Shown here piece by piece: positions 52,940 to 62,152 of a stretch of 64,000 nt of DNA (within the stretch, counting starts at the first letter, position 1; every line of letters begins with the position of its first letter). A program made the position numbers and the translations under genes. The DNA comes from Nitrospirillum amazonense. Its GTDB lineage: Bacteria; Pseudomonadota; Alphaproteobacteria; Azospirillales; Azospirillaceae. The DNA is taken from positions 305,318-369,317 of the forward strand of contig NZ_VITV01000007.1 in assembly GCF_007828035.1 (NCBI RefSeq), read 5' to 3'. The notes under the pieces are model-generated. The model was not told where the DNA came from and searched no databases. It worked only from the letters and a program-made list of their open reading frames with translations.

Positions 52940-54529
52940 TCAGAAAAGGTGCCGGAACAGCCAGAACAGGCCGCCAGCCAGGACGATGGAGGCCGGCAGC
53001 GTCAGTACCCAGGCCATGGCCATGTTGCGCACCGTCGACCACTGCAGCCCCGAACCGTTGGCCGCCATGGTGCCGGCCACGCCGGACGACAGCACGTGGG
53101 TGGTGCTGACCGGCAGGCCGAAGGCATCGGCGGCGCCGATGGTGGCCATGGCCACCAGCTCGGCCGAGGCGCCCTGGCCGTAGGTCAGGTGTTCCTTGCC
53201 GATCTTCTCGCCCACCGTCACCACGATGCGCTTCCAGCCCACCATGGTGCCCAGGCCGAGCGCGATGGCCACGCCCACCTTCACCCAGGTGGGGATGAAG
53301 CGGGTGGCGTGGTCGTAGCGGCCCAGCAGCTCCTTCAGCACCGGTTGGTCCGCGGCATCGATGGCCGGCGCGCCCGACTTCTGAATGATGCGCAGGGCCT
53401 CGGCCGACAGATAGATGTCGTTGCGAACGTTGCGCACCTTTTCCTGTGGCACCTGATCGACCGAGCCATAGGCGCGGATCTGGTCGGCGATGCTGGCCGT
53501 CAGGTCGTGGATGCCGCCCATGGTGCCGTCGGTCACCTGGCGGGTGCGGACGAAGTCCTCAACCGCGGCACGGGGATCGGCCGGGGTTTCCTTGACATAG
53601 TGGCTCAGCACCTCGCTGGCGCGGTCGAAGGTGGCGATGTAGGCCGGCGTGTCATGGATGGTGACGGCACGGTTCAGGGCATAGGCGGTGGGCACCGTGC
53701 CGATCAGGATCAGCATGATCAGGCCCATGCCCTTCTGCCCGTCGTTGGAGCCGTGGGCGAAGCTGACGCCGGAGCAGGTGAGCACCAGCAGGCCGCGGAT
53801 CCAGGACGGCGGGGCCTTGTTGCCCTCGGGCGCCGTGAACAGCTTCTTGTCCTTGATCAGCGTGCGCATGATGACCAGCAGGGCGGCGGAGCAGAGGAAG
53901 CCCACCAGCGGCGACAGGATCAGCGACCAGCCGATCTTGGTGGCCTGGCCCCAGTCGACGCCGCTGGTGGCGGTGCCGGAGGTGGCCATCAGCTGGTTCA
54001 TCAGGCCGACGCCGATGATCGACCCGATCAGGGTGTGGGAGCTGGAGGACGGCAGGCCCAGGTACCAGGTGCCCAGGTTCCAGATGATGGCCGCGATCAG
54101 CAGCGAGAACACCATGGCGAAGCCGGCGTCGCTGCCCACCTGCAGGATCAGCTCGACCGGCAGCAGCGAGACGATGCCGAAGGCGACGGCGCCGGTGGAG
54201 AACAGCACGCCGGCGAAGTTGCACAGGCCTGACCACACCACCGCCACGTTGGCCGGCAGGGAGTGGGTGTAGATCACCGTGGCCACGGCGTTGGCCGTGT
54301 CGTGGAAGCCGTTCACGAATTCGAAGCCCAAGGCGATCAGCAGCGCCACGCCCAGCAGCACGAAGGGCAGGACGGAGCGGGTATCGACCCCGCTGAGGTC
54401 ACTGATCAGGTTGACCGCCATGTAGCCCAGGCCCACGGCCATCAGGGCCAGGAACAGCAGGGTCCCGTAGCGCGCGGCCGGGCCGCCGGAGGTTGCGACG
54501 GGGGAATTCACGGCTTCCGTATGCGCCAT
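52940..54529 (-). CDS. Inorganic phosphate transporter, Pit family (copy 1)
   Basis: 529 residues, ten or more spans. Pit signatures appear twice: GFEFVNGFHDTANAVATVIYTHSLP near the N-terminus and FGLPVSTTHVLSSGVAGTMAANGSGLQWSTV near the C-terminus. There is also LPSSSSHTLIGSIIGVGLMNQL. A cytoplasmic loop of about 140 residues lies in the middle (FDRASEVLSHYV..). It imports metal-phosphate with protons. ATG at 54529 has an AAGGA site. A near-identical copy lies at 55405-57012, beyond a HAD gene. Confidence 0.94.
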   Translation of the reverse strand: MAHTEAVNSPVATSGGPAARYGTLLFLALMAVGLGYMAVNLISDLSGVDTRSVLPFVLLGVALLIALGFEFVNGFHDTANAVATVIYTHSLPANVAVVWSGLCNFAGVLFSTGAVAFGIVSLLPVELILQVGSDAGFAMVFSLLIAAIIWNLGTWYLGLPSSSSHTLIGSIIGVGLMNQLMATSGTATSGVDWGQATKIGWSLILSPLVGFLCSAALLVIMRTLIKDKKLFTAPEGNKAPPSWIRGLLVLTCSGVSFAHGSNDGQKGMGLIMLILIGTVPTAYALNRAVTIHDTPAYIATFDRASEVLSHYVKETPADPRAAVEDFVRTRQVTDGTMGGIHDLTASIADQIRAYGSVDQVPQEKVRNVRNDIYLSAEALRIIQKSGAPAIDAADQPVLKELLGRYDHATRFIPTWVKVGVAIALGLGTMVGWKRIVVTVGEKIGKEHLTYGQGASAELVAMATIGAADAFGLPVSTTHVLSSGVAGTMAANGSGLQWSTVRNMAMAWVLTLPASIVLAGGLFWLFRHLF

Positions 54530-54721
54530 GGCGCCAGTCCTTCTTGAAAAAGCAGGTCGGGCACCCTAAGGCGCGAGTCATGACAACTTTATGTCGCAGG
54601 ACCCACCATTTGGTTAATAAACGGCCGTTTCACCTTAACCATAAAGGTGTGGGTCTGCTGCCAGGACGCGCTAAACATCTTCTTAATCAATTAGTTACCA
54701 ACCGGAAGCCATGAAAATCCT

Positions 54722-55366
54722 TTAATCGTTTTGCGCGTCCAAAAGGCGGCGGAGATCAAGCAGATCGCGAATATGAAAGCGCGCCCGGCCATCCCAGGCA
54801 ACGCCGGGACGGAGACTCTGGACCGTGGGCATGCCCAGGCTGTTGCCGGCAGCGATTTCCGACTCTGGATTGTCGCCCACCACCAGGGCCTGGGCCGCCG
54901 GCACGCCGGACTGGTCCAACAGCATCCGGAACAGCGCGGCTTTGCCGGGGTGCCCCGTCTCATCAATGGCGTCGATGTGGACGCCCTTCATGTGGCGGGC
55001 GAGACCCAGCGCCCGCACCTTGCTCTCCTGCAAGCGGCGAAAGCCGGACGTGACGAGGTAAAGCGGCAGGCCCAACTCGGCCAACAAGGGCAGGTCGCCG
55101 TAGTCGGCCATGGCGCCCGTCACCTCCAGCCCCGCCGTCGCCGCCCAGGCGGCCTGGTGCATGGCGGGGCTGAAGCCGTGTGTCCGGCTGACCCAATCCA
55201 GAGGATGGCGCCAGATGTCGGCGAAGGCGGCATCCAGGGCGTCCGGGGCCAGGGTGCCGCCGTTGGCCGCCGTGATGGCGTCGAACACCGGTCGCATGAG
55301 CCCCACGCCGATGCCATCGGCCGGGGCCAGGCAGTTATCCAGGTCGAAGATGATGGTCCAGATCAT
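54722..55366 (-). CDS. HAD-superfamily hydrolase (pyrimidine 5'-nucleotidase-like)
   Basis: 214 residues. HAD motif I is IIFDLDNCLAPADGIG, motif II LYLVTSGFRRL, the Lys is in HPGKAALFRMLL and motif IV is ALVVGDNPESEIAAGNSLGMPTV. The DLDNCL form with an all-helical cap is common in the Ssm1/pyrimidine 5'-nucleotidase group. The substrate is a guess. It lies between two Pit phosphate transporters on the same strand (38 bases after copy 2), so phosphate release for uptake or salvage is plausible. The start at 55366 sits just before motif I. Confidence 0.87.
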   Translation of the reverse strand: MIWTIIFDLDNCLAPADGIGVGLMRPVFDAITAANGGTLAPDALDAAFADIWRHPLDWVSRTHGFSPAMHQAAWAATAGLEVTGAMADYGDLPLLAELGLPLYLVTSGFRRLQESKVRALGLARHMKGVHIDAIDETGHPGKAALFRMLLDQSGVPAAQALVVGDNPESEIAAGNSLGMPTVQSLRPGVAWDGRARFHIRDLLDLRRLLDAQND

Positions 55367-55404
55367 ACGGCGACGCTCCCCTGCCGGCGCGGCGGCGAAC
55401 CGGG

Positions 55405-57012
55405 TCAGAACAGGTGGCGGAACAGCCAGAACAGGCCGCCGGCCAGGATGATGGAGGCCGGCAGCGTCAGCACCCAGGCCGTGGCCATGTTGCGCACCGT
55501 GGACCATTGCAGGCCGGAGCCATTGGCCGCCATGGTGCCGGCCACGCCGGACGACAGCACATGAGTGGTGCTGACCGGCAAGCCGAAGACGTCGGCGGCG
55601 CCGATGGTCCCCATGGCCACCAGCTGGGCGGAGGCGCCCTGGCCATAGGTCAGGTGTTCCTTGCCGATCTTCTCACCCACGGTCACCACGGTGCGTTTCC
55701 AGCCGACCATGGTACCCAGGCCCAGGGCGATGGCCACACCCACCTTCACCCAAGTGGGAATGTAGCGGGTGGCGTGATCGTAGCGGCCCAGCAAGTCCTT
55801 CATCACCGCGCGGTCGTCATCGTCAAGCAGGGGGAAGCCCTGCTTCTGCAGGCGGCGCAGCGCTTCGGCCGACAGGTACATGTCGTTGCGCATCTGGCCC
55901 TGCGCCACGCCGGACAGGGCGCCGGAAAATCGCAGCTGGTCGGCGATGCTGGCCGTCAACTCATGCAGCCCGCCCAGGGTGGCGCTGGTCAGGGCGCCGC
56001 TGCGGACGTAATCCTCCACCACCGCGCGGGGGTCGGTCGGCATGCGCTGGGCATGACGGCCCAGCACATCGCCGGCCCGGTCGAAGGTGGCGACATAGGC
56101 GGCCGTGTCCGCGGCGGTGATGCCCCGGTTCAGGCCATAGGCGGCCGGCATGGTGCCGATCAGGATGAGCATGATCAGGCCCATGCCTTTCTGCCCGTCA
56201 TTGGAACCATGGGCGAAACTGACGCCGGAGCAGGTGAGCACCAGCAGGGCGCGTATCCAGGCGGGCGGCGGCCTCCGGCCCTTGGGCGCCTGGAACAGCG
56301 CCTTGTCCTTGATCAGGCCCCGCATCAGCATCAGCAGCGCCGCGGCGCAGACGAAGCCCACGATGGGGGAGATCAGCAGCGTCTGAATGATCTTCAGGGC
56401 TTGGCCCCAGTCCACGCCGCTGGCCGCGGCGCCGGGGGCGGCCATCAGCTGGTTCATGAGGCCGACGCCGATGATGGACCCGATCAGGGTGTGGGAGCTG
56501 GAGGACGGCAAGCCAAGGGCCCAGGTGCCCAGGTTCCACAGCACAGCGGAAATCAGCAGGGCGAAGACCATGGCGAAGCCGGCCTCGCTGCCCACTCGCA
56601 GGATCAGCTCCACCGGCAGCAGCGAGACGATGCCATAGGCCACGGCCCCGGTGGACAGCAGCACGCCGGCGAAGTTGCACAGGCCCGACAGCACCACGGC
56701 GGCATGCGCTGGCAGGGAATGGGTGTAGATCACCGTGGCCACGGCGTTGGCCGTATCGTGGAAACCATTCACGAATTCGAAGCCCAAGGCGATCAGCAGC
56801 GCCACGCCCAGTAGCACGAAAGGCAGGGCGGACGCCGTACCCATCCCGCGCAGGTCGGCCGCCACATTGACCGCCACATAGCCCAAACCCAGGGCCAGCA
56901 CCGCCAGCAGCGCCACCGTCCCCAGCCGTGCCGCCAACCCGCCGGATACAGCGGGCAGGGGCGTCAGGGGGGATTCGTCCAGTGACGGCTGGAGGGCCTC
57001 AAGGTGCGCCAT
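55405..57012 (-). CDS. Inorganic phosphate transporter, Pit family (copy 2)
   Basis: 535 residues, paralogue of copy 1 with the same signatures (GFEFVNGFHDTANAVATVIYTHSLP; LPSSSSHTLIGSIIGVGLMNQL; FGLPVSTTHVLSSGVAGTMAANGSG). The last 150 residues and the membrane core are almost the same as copy 1. The N-terminal 40 residues and the central cytoplasmic loop (RHAQRMPTDPRAVVEDYVRSGALTS) differ strongly. It starts at ATG 57012, 90 bases after hpnL, and the HAD gene follows. It could have a different regulator through its loop. Confidence 0.94.
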   Translation of the reverse strand: MAHLEALQPSLDESPLTPLPAVSGGLAARLGTVALLAVLALGLGYVAVNVAADLRGMGTASALPFVLLGVALLIALGFEFVNGFHDTANAVATVIYTHSLPAHAAVVLSGLCNFAGVLLSTGAVAYGIVSLLPVELILRVGSEAGFAMVFALLISAVLWNLGTWALGLPSSSSHTLIGSIIGVGLMNQLMAAPGAAASGVDWGQALKIIQTLLISPIVGFVCAAALLMLMRGLIKDKALFQAPKGRRPPPAWIRALLVLTCSGVSFAHGSNDGQKGMGLIMLILIGTMPAAYGLNRGITAADTAAYVATFDRAGDVLGRHAQRMPTDPRAVVEDYVRSGALTSATLGGLHELTASIADQLRFSGALSGVAQGQMRNDMYLSAEALRRLQKQGFPLLDDDDRAVMKDLLGRYDHATRYIPTWVKVGVAIALGLGTMVGWKRTVVTVGEKIGKEHLTYGQGASAQLVAMGTIGAADVFGLPVSTTHVLSSGVAGTMAANGSGLQWSTVRNMATAWVLTLPASIILAGGLFWLFRHLF

Positions 57013-57102
57013 GGTTTCAGGCTCCGGTGCGTTAGCCGTTGGCAGCGCGCAACGGCGCCGGAAGATGGCTTAAGACGGGGCGCGTGGCCTTGATCGTGAT
57101 CA

Positions 57103-58062
57103 TCACGCCGCCTTGACCTTGCGGATGGTCGTCCAGGCGACCAGGCCCGGCAGGAAGACCACCAGGTCGCGCAGGCGGCGGGCGGCCGCCAGGGCCAGCG
57201 CGGCGGGCGCGTCCAGGCCCAGCGCGCCGCCCAGCAGCAGGAAGGCGCCCTCCTGCACCCCCAGGGCGCCGGGCACGACGAAGGCGGCGCTGCTGACGGC
57301 CTGGATCAGGCCCTCGATCACCAGCGCCTCGACCGGGCCCATGGGATGGCCCAGCGCCCACAGCGCCAGCCAGATCTCACCCGCCCCCAGGGCCCAGCCC
57401 AACAGCTGCCACAGGAAGCAGCCGGTGATGGCGCCGGTGCGGCGGTACATGGCCTTGGACGCGCGATCGATGCGGGCGCTGTGCGCCATGATGCCGGCCA
57501 GCCGCCCGGACGCCGCCTTGTCCAACAGTCCGGTGACCTTGGCAAACAGGCCGGCGCGCTGCACCAGGATGAACAGCGCCACCAGCGGCACCATGGCCAA
57601 AAGCCCCAGGGTCACCTGGCCGGCGATGCCCACGGGGCCCTTCAGCGCCACCAGCAGGCCCACCGCCAGCAGGGAGAAGCCCAGTTGGCTGAGGATAGAA
57701 ATGGCCATGTCCACCACCAGGCTGGCGGCGGCGGGCGCGACGCGCACCCCATCCAGGCGCAGGATGCGGAAGGATACGATCTCCCCCCCGATGCGCGCCA
57801 CGGGCAGCAGGCCGTTGACCGACTCGCGGATCCAGACATTGCGGGCCATGGCACCCAGCGAGGGGCGCGTGGCCCCGGGCAGCAGCACCTGCCAGGCGCG
57901 GGCGTTGGCCACCATGGGCACGGCATGGAACAGGCCCGCCGCCACCAGGCCCACGCCGGCCGTCTTCAGCAGGGCCCAGAGGGCGCTGGTGTCCTCGCGG
58001 GCGACCAGCACCACGGCCAGGACCAGCCCCAGCAGGGCGAACAGGCGGGCTGCCTTTTCCAT
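57103..58062 (-). CDS. hpnL: Hopanoid-associated membrane protein HpnL
   Basis: 319 residues, about eight spans, LPG-synthase-TM/UPF0104-like. Characteristic pieces: NARAWQVLLPGATRPSLGAMARNVWIRESVNGLLPVARIGGEIVSFR and SSAAFVVPGALGVQEGAFLLLGGALGL. The family is found with hpnK in hopanoid clusters and its role is not known, though flipping of a lipid-linked intermediate has been suggested for relatives. It begins 11 bases after hpnK on the same strand. Confidence 0.93.
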   Translation of the reverse strand: MEKAARLFALLGLVLAVVLVAREDTSALWALLKTAGVGLVAAGLFHAVPMVANARAWQVLLPGATRPSLGAMARNVWIRESVNGLLPVARIGGEIVSFRILRLDGVRVAPAAASLVVDMAISILSQLGFSLLAVGLLVALKGPVGIAGQVTLGLLAMVPLVALFILVQRAGLFAKVTGLLDKAASGRLAGIMAHSARIDRASKAMYRRTGAITGCFLWQLLGWALGAGEIWLALWALGHPMGPVEALVIEGLIQAVSSAAFVVPGALGVQEGAFLLLGGALGLDAPAALALAAARRLRDLVVFLPGLVAWTTIRKVKAA

Positions 58063-58073
58063 CGGGTGCGGGC

Positions 58074-58970
58074 CTATTCCAGGGTGATGGGCAGATCGCG
58101 GAAGCCGCCGCGGGGAAAGGCGGCGGCCAGGGCGTTGACCTCGGGATCCAGCAAGGCGGCCAACTCATCGCGGTAACGATAACCGGGGGCGCCACCCGGC
58201 ACGTCGTCGCTGACGGCGGGGTGCAGGTAGATTTCCGTGACGCCGGCCGGCAGGCGGGCCAAGGCGCCGCGCAGCTTCTCCGCCGTGACGGCACCGGTCC
58301 AGGCCAGGCCCAGCACCTGGTCCGGGGCGGCCAAGCCGGCGCGGCGCACCTTGGCGCGCAGCAGCTTGGCCCAGGGGCCGGTAATGTGGTGCAGACCCAG
58401 GTCGGCCTGGGGCGTCACCGCCCGGATGACGTCGGCGGGTTCCACCGGCACCCGCATGGCGCGGGCCCCGTGGCGCCGCGCCGCGTCCAGCAGGATGCGG
58501 CCGACGGTGGGATGCAGGTGATAGTGCTTGTGGGCGTTGACATGGTCCAGCGGCAGCCGGGTGGTACGGAAGGCCTGGAATTGCGCCTCCACCTCGGCTG
58601 CGACCTGGGCCGCGACCTTGGACCGGAAGAAGATGGACGCCCCGACCTTGGCCAGGTCGTTGCGGAACAGGCCGTCGGGCCCCACCAGGTCGGGAATCCG
58701 TTCAGGCGGCAGGAAGGGCTTGCCGTCCACCAGCACGACATGCAGGCCCACGGCCAGGCTGGGCTGGGCATGGGCCAGCGCCACCGCCGCGTCGGCGGCG
58801 GCCCCCGCCACCATCAGGCTGGCGGCGGTCAGGATGCCATTGAGGTGAGCGTCGATGACGGCGGCATTGACGGCGGCCGACAGGCCGAAGTCATCCGCCG
58901 TAACGATCAGGCGCCGCCCCGATCCCCCATTTCTGGGGGTCGCGGCGGCGCCCGGCGTGGATACGGACAT
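58074..58970 (-). CDS. hpnK: Hopanoid deacetylase HpnK (YdjC/ChbG fold)
   Basis: 298 residues. YdjC motifs: LIVTADDFGLSAAVNAAVIDAHLNGILTAASLMV (metal Asp pair), VGLHVVLVDGKP, DHVNAHKHYHLHP (metal His) and TEIYLHPAVSDD. HpnK removes the acetyl group from N-acetylglucosaminyl bacteriohopanetetrol. ATG at 58970 is followed by a Gly-rich 18-residue lead. The gap to hpnJ holds repeat copy B. It is in the hpnI-J-K-L run. Confidence 0.95.
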   Translation of the reverse strand: MSVSTPGAAATPRNGGSGRRLIVTADDFGLSAAVNAAVIDAHLNGILTAASLMVAGAAADAAVALAHAQPSLAVGLHVVLVDGKPFLPPERIPDLVGPDGLFRNDLAKVGASIFFRSKVAAQVAAEVEAQFQAFRTTRLPLDHVNAHKHYHLHPTVGRILLDAARRHGARAMRVPVEPADVIRAVTPQADLGLHHITGPWAKLLRAKVRRAGLAAPDQVLGLAWTGAVTAEKLRGALARLPAGVTEIYLHPAVSDDVPGGAPGYRYRDELAALLDPEVNALAAAFPRGGFRDLPITLE

Positions 58971-59079
58971 GGGAACGTGTGTCCTGAACCCGAGGTGATA
59001 AGCACCGCATTGATCCTTTGTGATTTCTCGCCAAGGATCAATGCCGGCGGCGACTGCCGCCGCGCCGCTGCTGCGGCGT

Positions 59080-59119
59080 AAGCCAAGCCGGCGGAGCCGG
59101 CGCCCGGCGCTTGAGGGCC
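59080..59119 (+). repeat. Dispersed two-hairpin repeat, copy B
   Basis: It starts AAGCCAAGCC as at 1985. The stem is CCGGC-GGA-GCCGG, so both arms changed while pairing was kept, and the second stem region GGCGCTTGAGGGC is related. It lies 4 bases from the hpnJ stop. Confidence 0.7.
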
Positions 59120-59123
59120 GGCG

Positions 59124-60551
59124 TCAGGCGGCGTTGCGGCGTTCGCGCAGGAACTGCCAGAACTCCACACCCTCGCGCAGGCGGCGCTTCATCATATCCC
59201 GGTCACGGACCATCTCGCCGACGATGGAGGCGATCTTGCCGCTGCGGAAGTAGAACTTCTTGTAGAAGGTCTCGACCGAGCCGAAGATCTCGGAGTGGCT
59301 CAGGTGGTCGTAATGCAGCGGGGCGATCTGCACGCCGTGCTCGTCCACCAGCTCGGCGTTCGCGTCGTCCAGCCAGCCATTCTCGATGGCCTGCTGGTAC
59401 AGGAAGGTGCCGGGGTACGGGGCGGCCAGCGAAACCTGGATGGTGTGCGGGTTGATCTTCGCCGCCCACTTGATGGTTTCCTGGATGGTTTCCTTCGTCT
59501 CACCGGGCAGGCCCAGGATGAAGGTGCCGTGGATCTGGATCCCCAGCTCATGGCAGTCCTTGGTGAACTTCTCAGCCACCTCGACGCGCATGCCCTTCTT
59601 GATGTTGTGCAGGATCTGCTGATTGCCGGACTCGTAGCCGACCAGCAGCAGGCGCAGGCCGTTGTCGCGCAGCACCTTCAGCGTCTCACGCGGCACGTTG
59701 GCCTTGGCGTTGCACGACCAGGTGATGCCCAGCTTGCCCAGTTCCTTGGCGATGGCCTCGGCGCGCGGCAGGTTGTCGGTGAAGGTGTCGTCGTCGAAGA
59801 AGAATTCCTTCACCTGGGGGAAGTTCTTCTGCGCCCACGCGATCTCTTCCACCACATGACCGACGCTGCGGGTGCGGTAGCGGTGACCGCCCACGGTCTG
59901 CGGCCACAGGCAGAAGGTGCAGCGCGACTTGCAGCCGCGGCCCGTGTAAATGCTGAGGTAGGGGGCCTTCAGGTAACCGATGAAGTAGTTCTCGATCACC
60001 AGGTCGCGCTTGTAGACCGGCGACACCCACGGCAGAGCGTCCATGTTCTCGAGGATCTCGCGGTCCTCGTTATGGACGATCACGCCCTCGGAATTGCGGA
60101 AGGACAGGCCCTTGATGTCCGACCACTTCTTGCCATCGGCCACGTCCTTGATGGTGAAGTCGAATTCGTTGCGGGCGACGAAGTCGACGATGGGGGCCTG
60201 GGCCAAGCTCTTGTCCGCCTCGACCGCCACCTTAGCGCCAATCAGGCCGGCCTTCAGGTTGGGGTTGACGGCCTTCAGCGCCTCGATCGTCGCCACGTCC
60301 GACTTGAACGACGGGGTGGAGGTGTGCAGCACCACCATGTCGAAGTCTTTGATCTGGGCCGTGATTTCGGACAGCTTGGTCTTGTGCGGCGGGGCGTCGA
60401 TCAGCTTGCTGTTCTCGATCAGCGCCGCCGGCTGGGCCAGCCACGTCGGATACCAGAAAGACTTGATCTCGCGGCGCGCCTGGTAGCGCGAACCGGCGCC
60501 GCCGTCAAAACCGTCGAAAGAAGGCGCCTGAAGAAATAGCGTCCGCATCAT
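59124..60551 (-). CDS. hpnJ: Radical SAM enzyme HpnJ (cyclitol ether formation)
   Basis: 475 residues. An N-terminal B12-binding-like domain (LIENSKLIDAPP; LSEITAQIKDFDMVVLHTSTPSF) is followed by the radical SAM site GRGCKSRCTFCLWPQTVGG. HpnJ contracts the glucosamine head group to the cyclitol ether of bacteriohopanetetrol. Two ATGs in a row (60551, 60548) overlap the hpnI stop; the family N-terminus MRTLFLQAPSFDGFDGGAGSRYQARREIKSFWYPTWLAQPA fits either. The hpnK gene follows after repeat copy B. Confidence 0.96.
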   Translation of the reverse strand: MMRTLFLQAPSFDGFDGGAGSRYQARREIKSFWYPTWLAQPAALIENSKLIDAPPHKTKLSEITAQIKDFDMVVLHTSTPSFKSDVATIEALKAVNPNLKAGLIGAKVAVEADKSLAQAPIVDFVARNEFDFTIKDVADGKKWSDIKGLSFRNSEGVIVHNEDREILENMDALPWVSPVYKRDLVIENYFIGYLKAPYLSIYTGRGCKSRCTFCLWPQTVGGHRYRTRSVGHVVEEIAWAQKNFPQVKEFFFDDDTFTDNLPRAEAIAKELGKLGITWSCNAKANVPRETLKVLRDNGLRLLLVGYESGNQQILHNIKKGMRVEVAEKFTKDCHELGIQIHGTFILGLPGETKETIQETIKWAAKINPHTIQVSLAAPYPGTFLYQQAIENGWLDDANAELVDEHGVQIAPLHYDHLSHSEIFGSVETFYKKFYFRSGKIASIVGEMVRDRDMMKRRLREGVEFWQFLRERRNAA

Positions 60552-61774
60552 GACCCACCATTTTCGCCGACCGGCACCATTGTGCCGTCGGATTTGACCG
60601 AAAAGCGCTGTCCGCGCCAACTCACACGTCGAATGCCAAAGCTGGCAACGAACACCAAAAATGACAAGACGTCTCTGATCAATCCAGGCCATCGCGGCCG
60701 GGACCGTGTGATCCGTGCATCAATCGTCACCTGAAGCACGAGACGGGCGGCGACCGCAAGCCCCAGCAGCAGCAGGGACCACGCATGCCAGCCCGCGAAA
60801 ATTGCGCCGATGAGCGCCAAGGGCACCGGATGGGTGACAATGGAGCCGGCGTAGCCCCCGGGGTCCAGGCCCCGGATGGTGCGGGCCCAGCGCAACTCAT
60901 GAGTCAGCACGGCGCCCAGGTTGGACTCGGGTGACAGGTGCCCCACCACAAACGGCGGCACCGCCACGGCCAGCCCCAGCGCGCGCACCGCCATGCCCAT
61001 GGCATGGTCGTCCGCCAGGATGTCACGGAACGCGGCGAAGCCGCCGATGCGCGCCAGCGTCTCATCCGTCAGGGCGATGGTGGAGCCGAAACACGGCTTG
61101 GCCAGCCCCAGGCGCAGCCCGACCAGCACGTTGGGCAGGAAATGGTGATCCACGGCGCGGGCCGCCTGGTCCTGCCAGAAGCAACCGGCATCCACCGGAT
61201 CACCCCGGTAAAGACAGGTGACCAGGCCCACGCCCGGGCGCGACAGCGCGCTCACCACCTGCGCCAGGTAATCGGGACCCACGGCGATGTCGCTGTCGGC
61301 CAGCACCAGCACCTCATGCCGGGCGATCGCCATCATGTTGATGACGTTGGAAATCTTGGCATTGGCGCCATGGCGGGTAGTGTCGACCACCAGGTCCAGG
61401 CGCACCGGGCCGCCTGCCGCCTCAAGCTCGGCGATCAGGTCCGTCACGATGGCGATGGCGGGGTCGTCATGGGCCTGGACACCGCACACCACCTGCACCG
61501 GCCCCGCGTATTCCTGAGTGGTCAGCGCCCGAAGGCGGGCCGCCAGCCCCGGCTCCGCCCCGTGCAGGGGCCGCAACACCGTCACCGCCGGGGCGGCCTC
61601 GCCTAATCTTTCCCCATCCCCGCCTTCCGCATCCGTGCGCGTCGCGAAGAAGCGCCGGGCGCTGTCCGCCGCCGCCAGGGTATAGAGCGTACCGACCGCG
61701 GACATCGCCCCAAACCCCCAGCCCAGGGTGTCGGTCAACAGGGCGCCCAGGGCGTCGGTGGACGAGAACGGCAT
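60548..61774 (-). CDS. hpnI: Hopanoid N-acetylglucosaminyltransferase HpnI
   Basis: 408 residues. N-terminal span, then a GT21-like domain: VTVLRPLHGAEPGLAARLRALTTQEYAG, VDTTRHGANAKISNVINMMA, the LVLADSDIAVGPDYL metal site, DILADDHAMGMAVRALG and an HELRWARTIRG (RW) motif, then C-terminal spans. It attaches N-acetylglucosamine to bacteriohopanetetrol. ATG at 61774 was chosen where hydrophobic family-like sequence begins; ribosome site weak. It leads the hpnIJKL run and is divergent from mlaA. Confidence 0.94.
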   Translation of the reverse strand: MPFSSTDALGALLTDTLGWGFGAMSAVGTLYTLAAADSARRFFATRTDAEGGDGERLGEAAPAVTVLRPLHGAEPGLAARLRALTTQEYAGPVQVVCGVQAHDDPAIAIVTDLIAELEAAGGPVRLDLVVDTTRHGANAKISNVINMMAIARHEVLVLADSDIAVGPDYLAQVVSALSRPGVGLVTCLYRGDPVDAGCFWQDQAARAVDHHFLPNVLVGLRLGLAKPCFGSTIALTDETLARIGGFAAFRDILADDHAMGMAVRALGLAVAVPPFVVGHLSPESNLGAVLTHELRWARTIRGLDPGGYAGSIVTHPVPLALIGAIFAGWHAWSLLLLGLAVAARLVLQVTIDARITRSRPRWPGLIRDVLSFLVFVASFGIRRVSWRGQRFSVKSDGTMVPVGENGGS

Positions 61775-62152
61775 GCCGTGCGGAACTCTCAAATAGAAGC
61801 GGACCGGCGACCCGGTCCGATGATGTCTCTGTGCCCGTGGTCTTAACGTAAGCGCGCCGCACACGCCAGCGAACGTCACCGCGGCGCGGGTTACCGCTGC
61901 ATTGCGATACACCGAACGCGAATGCGCATCCTGTGACGGCGGACATAGCCCCTACCGTCACACGCGTTATTGCCTTTGCCGATCATCCATCGACCGGCAT
62001 ATTGCGTTGCACGCTCCGATATTACACTTCGGGAGTGCATTTCCAATCATGGTGGTCGACACCATCCTTTGTTATCCAAAGTGTCGCACCCTGGCGTCGC
62101 AGCCCAACCGGGCAGGCGGCGCGGTCCCCGGTTCCGCATCCCGCAGGAAAGT
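61775..62152. other. Divergent intergenic region between hpnI and mlaA
   Basis: 378 bases, no supportable gene. It must carry the promoters of the hpnIJKL run and of mlaA. AT-richer stretches around 61990-62060 could hold the mlaA promoter, but I see no clear -35/-10 pair. Confidence 0.45.
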
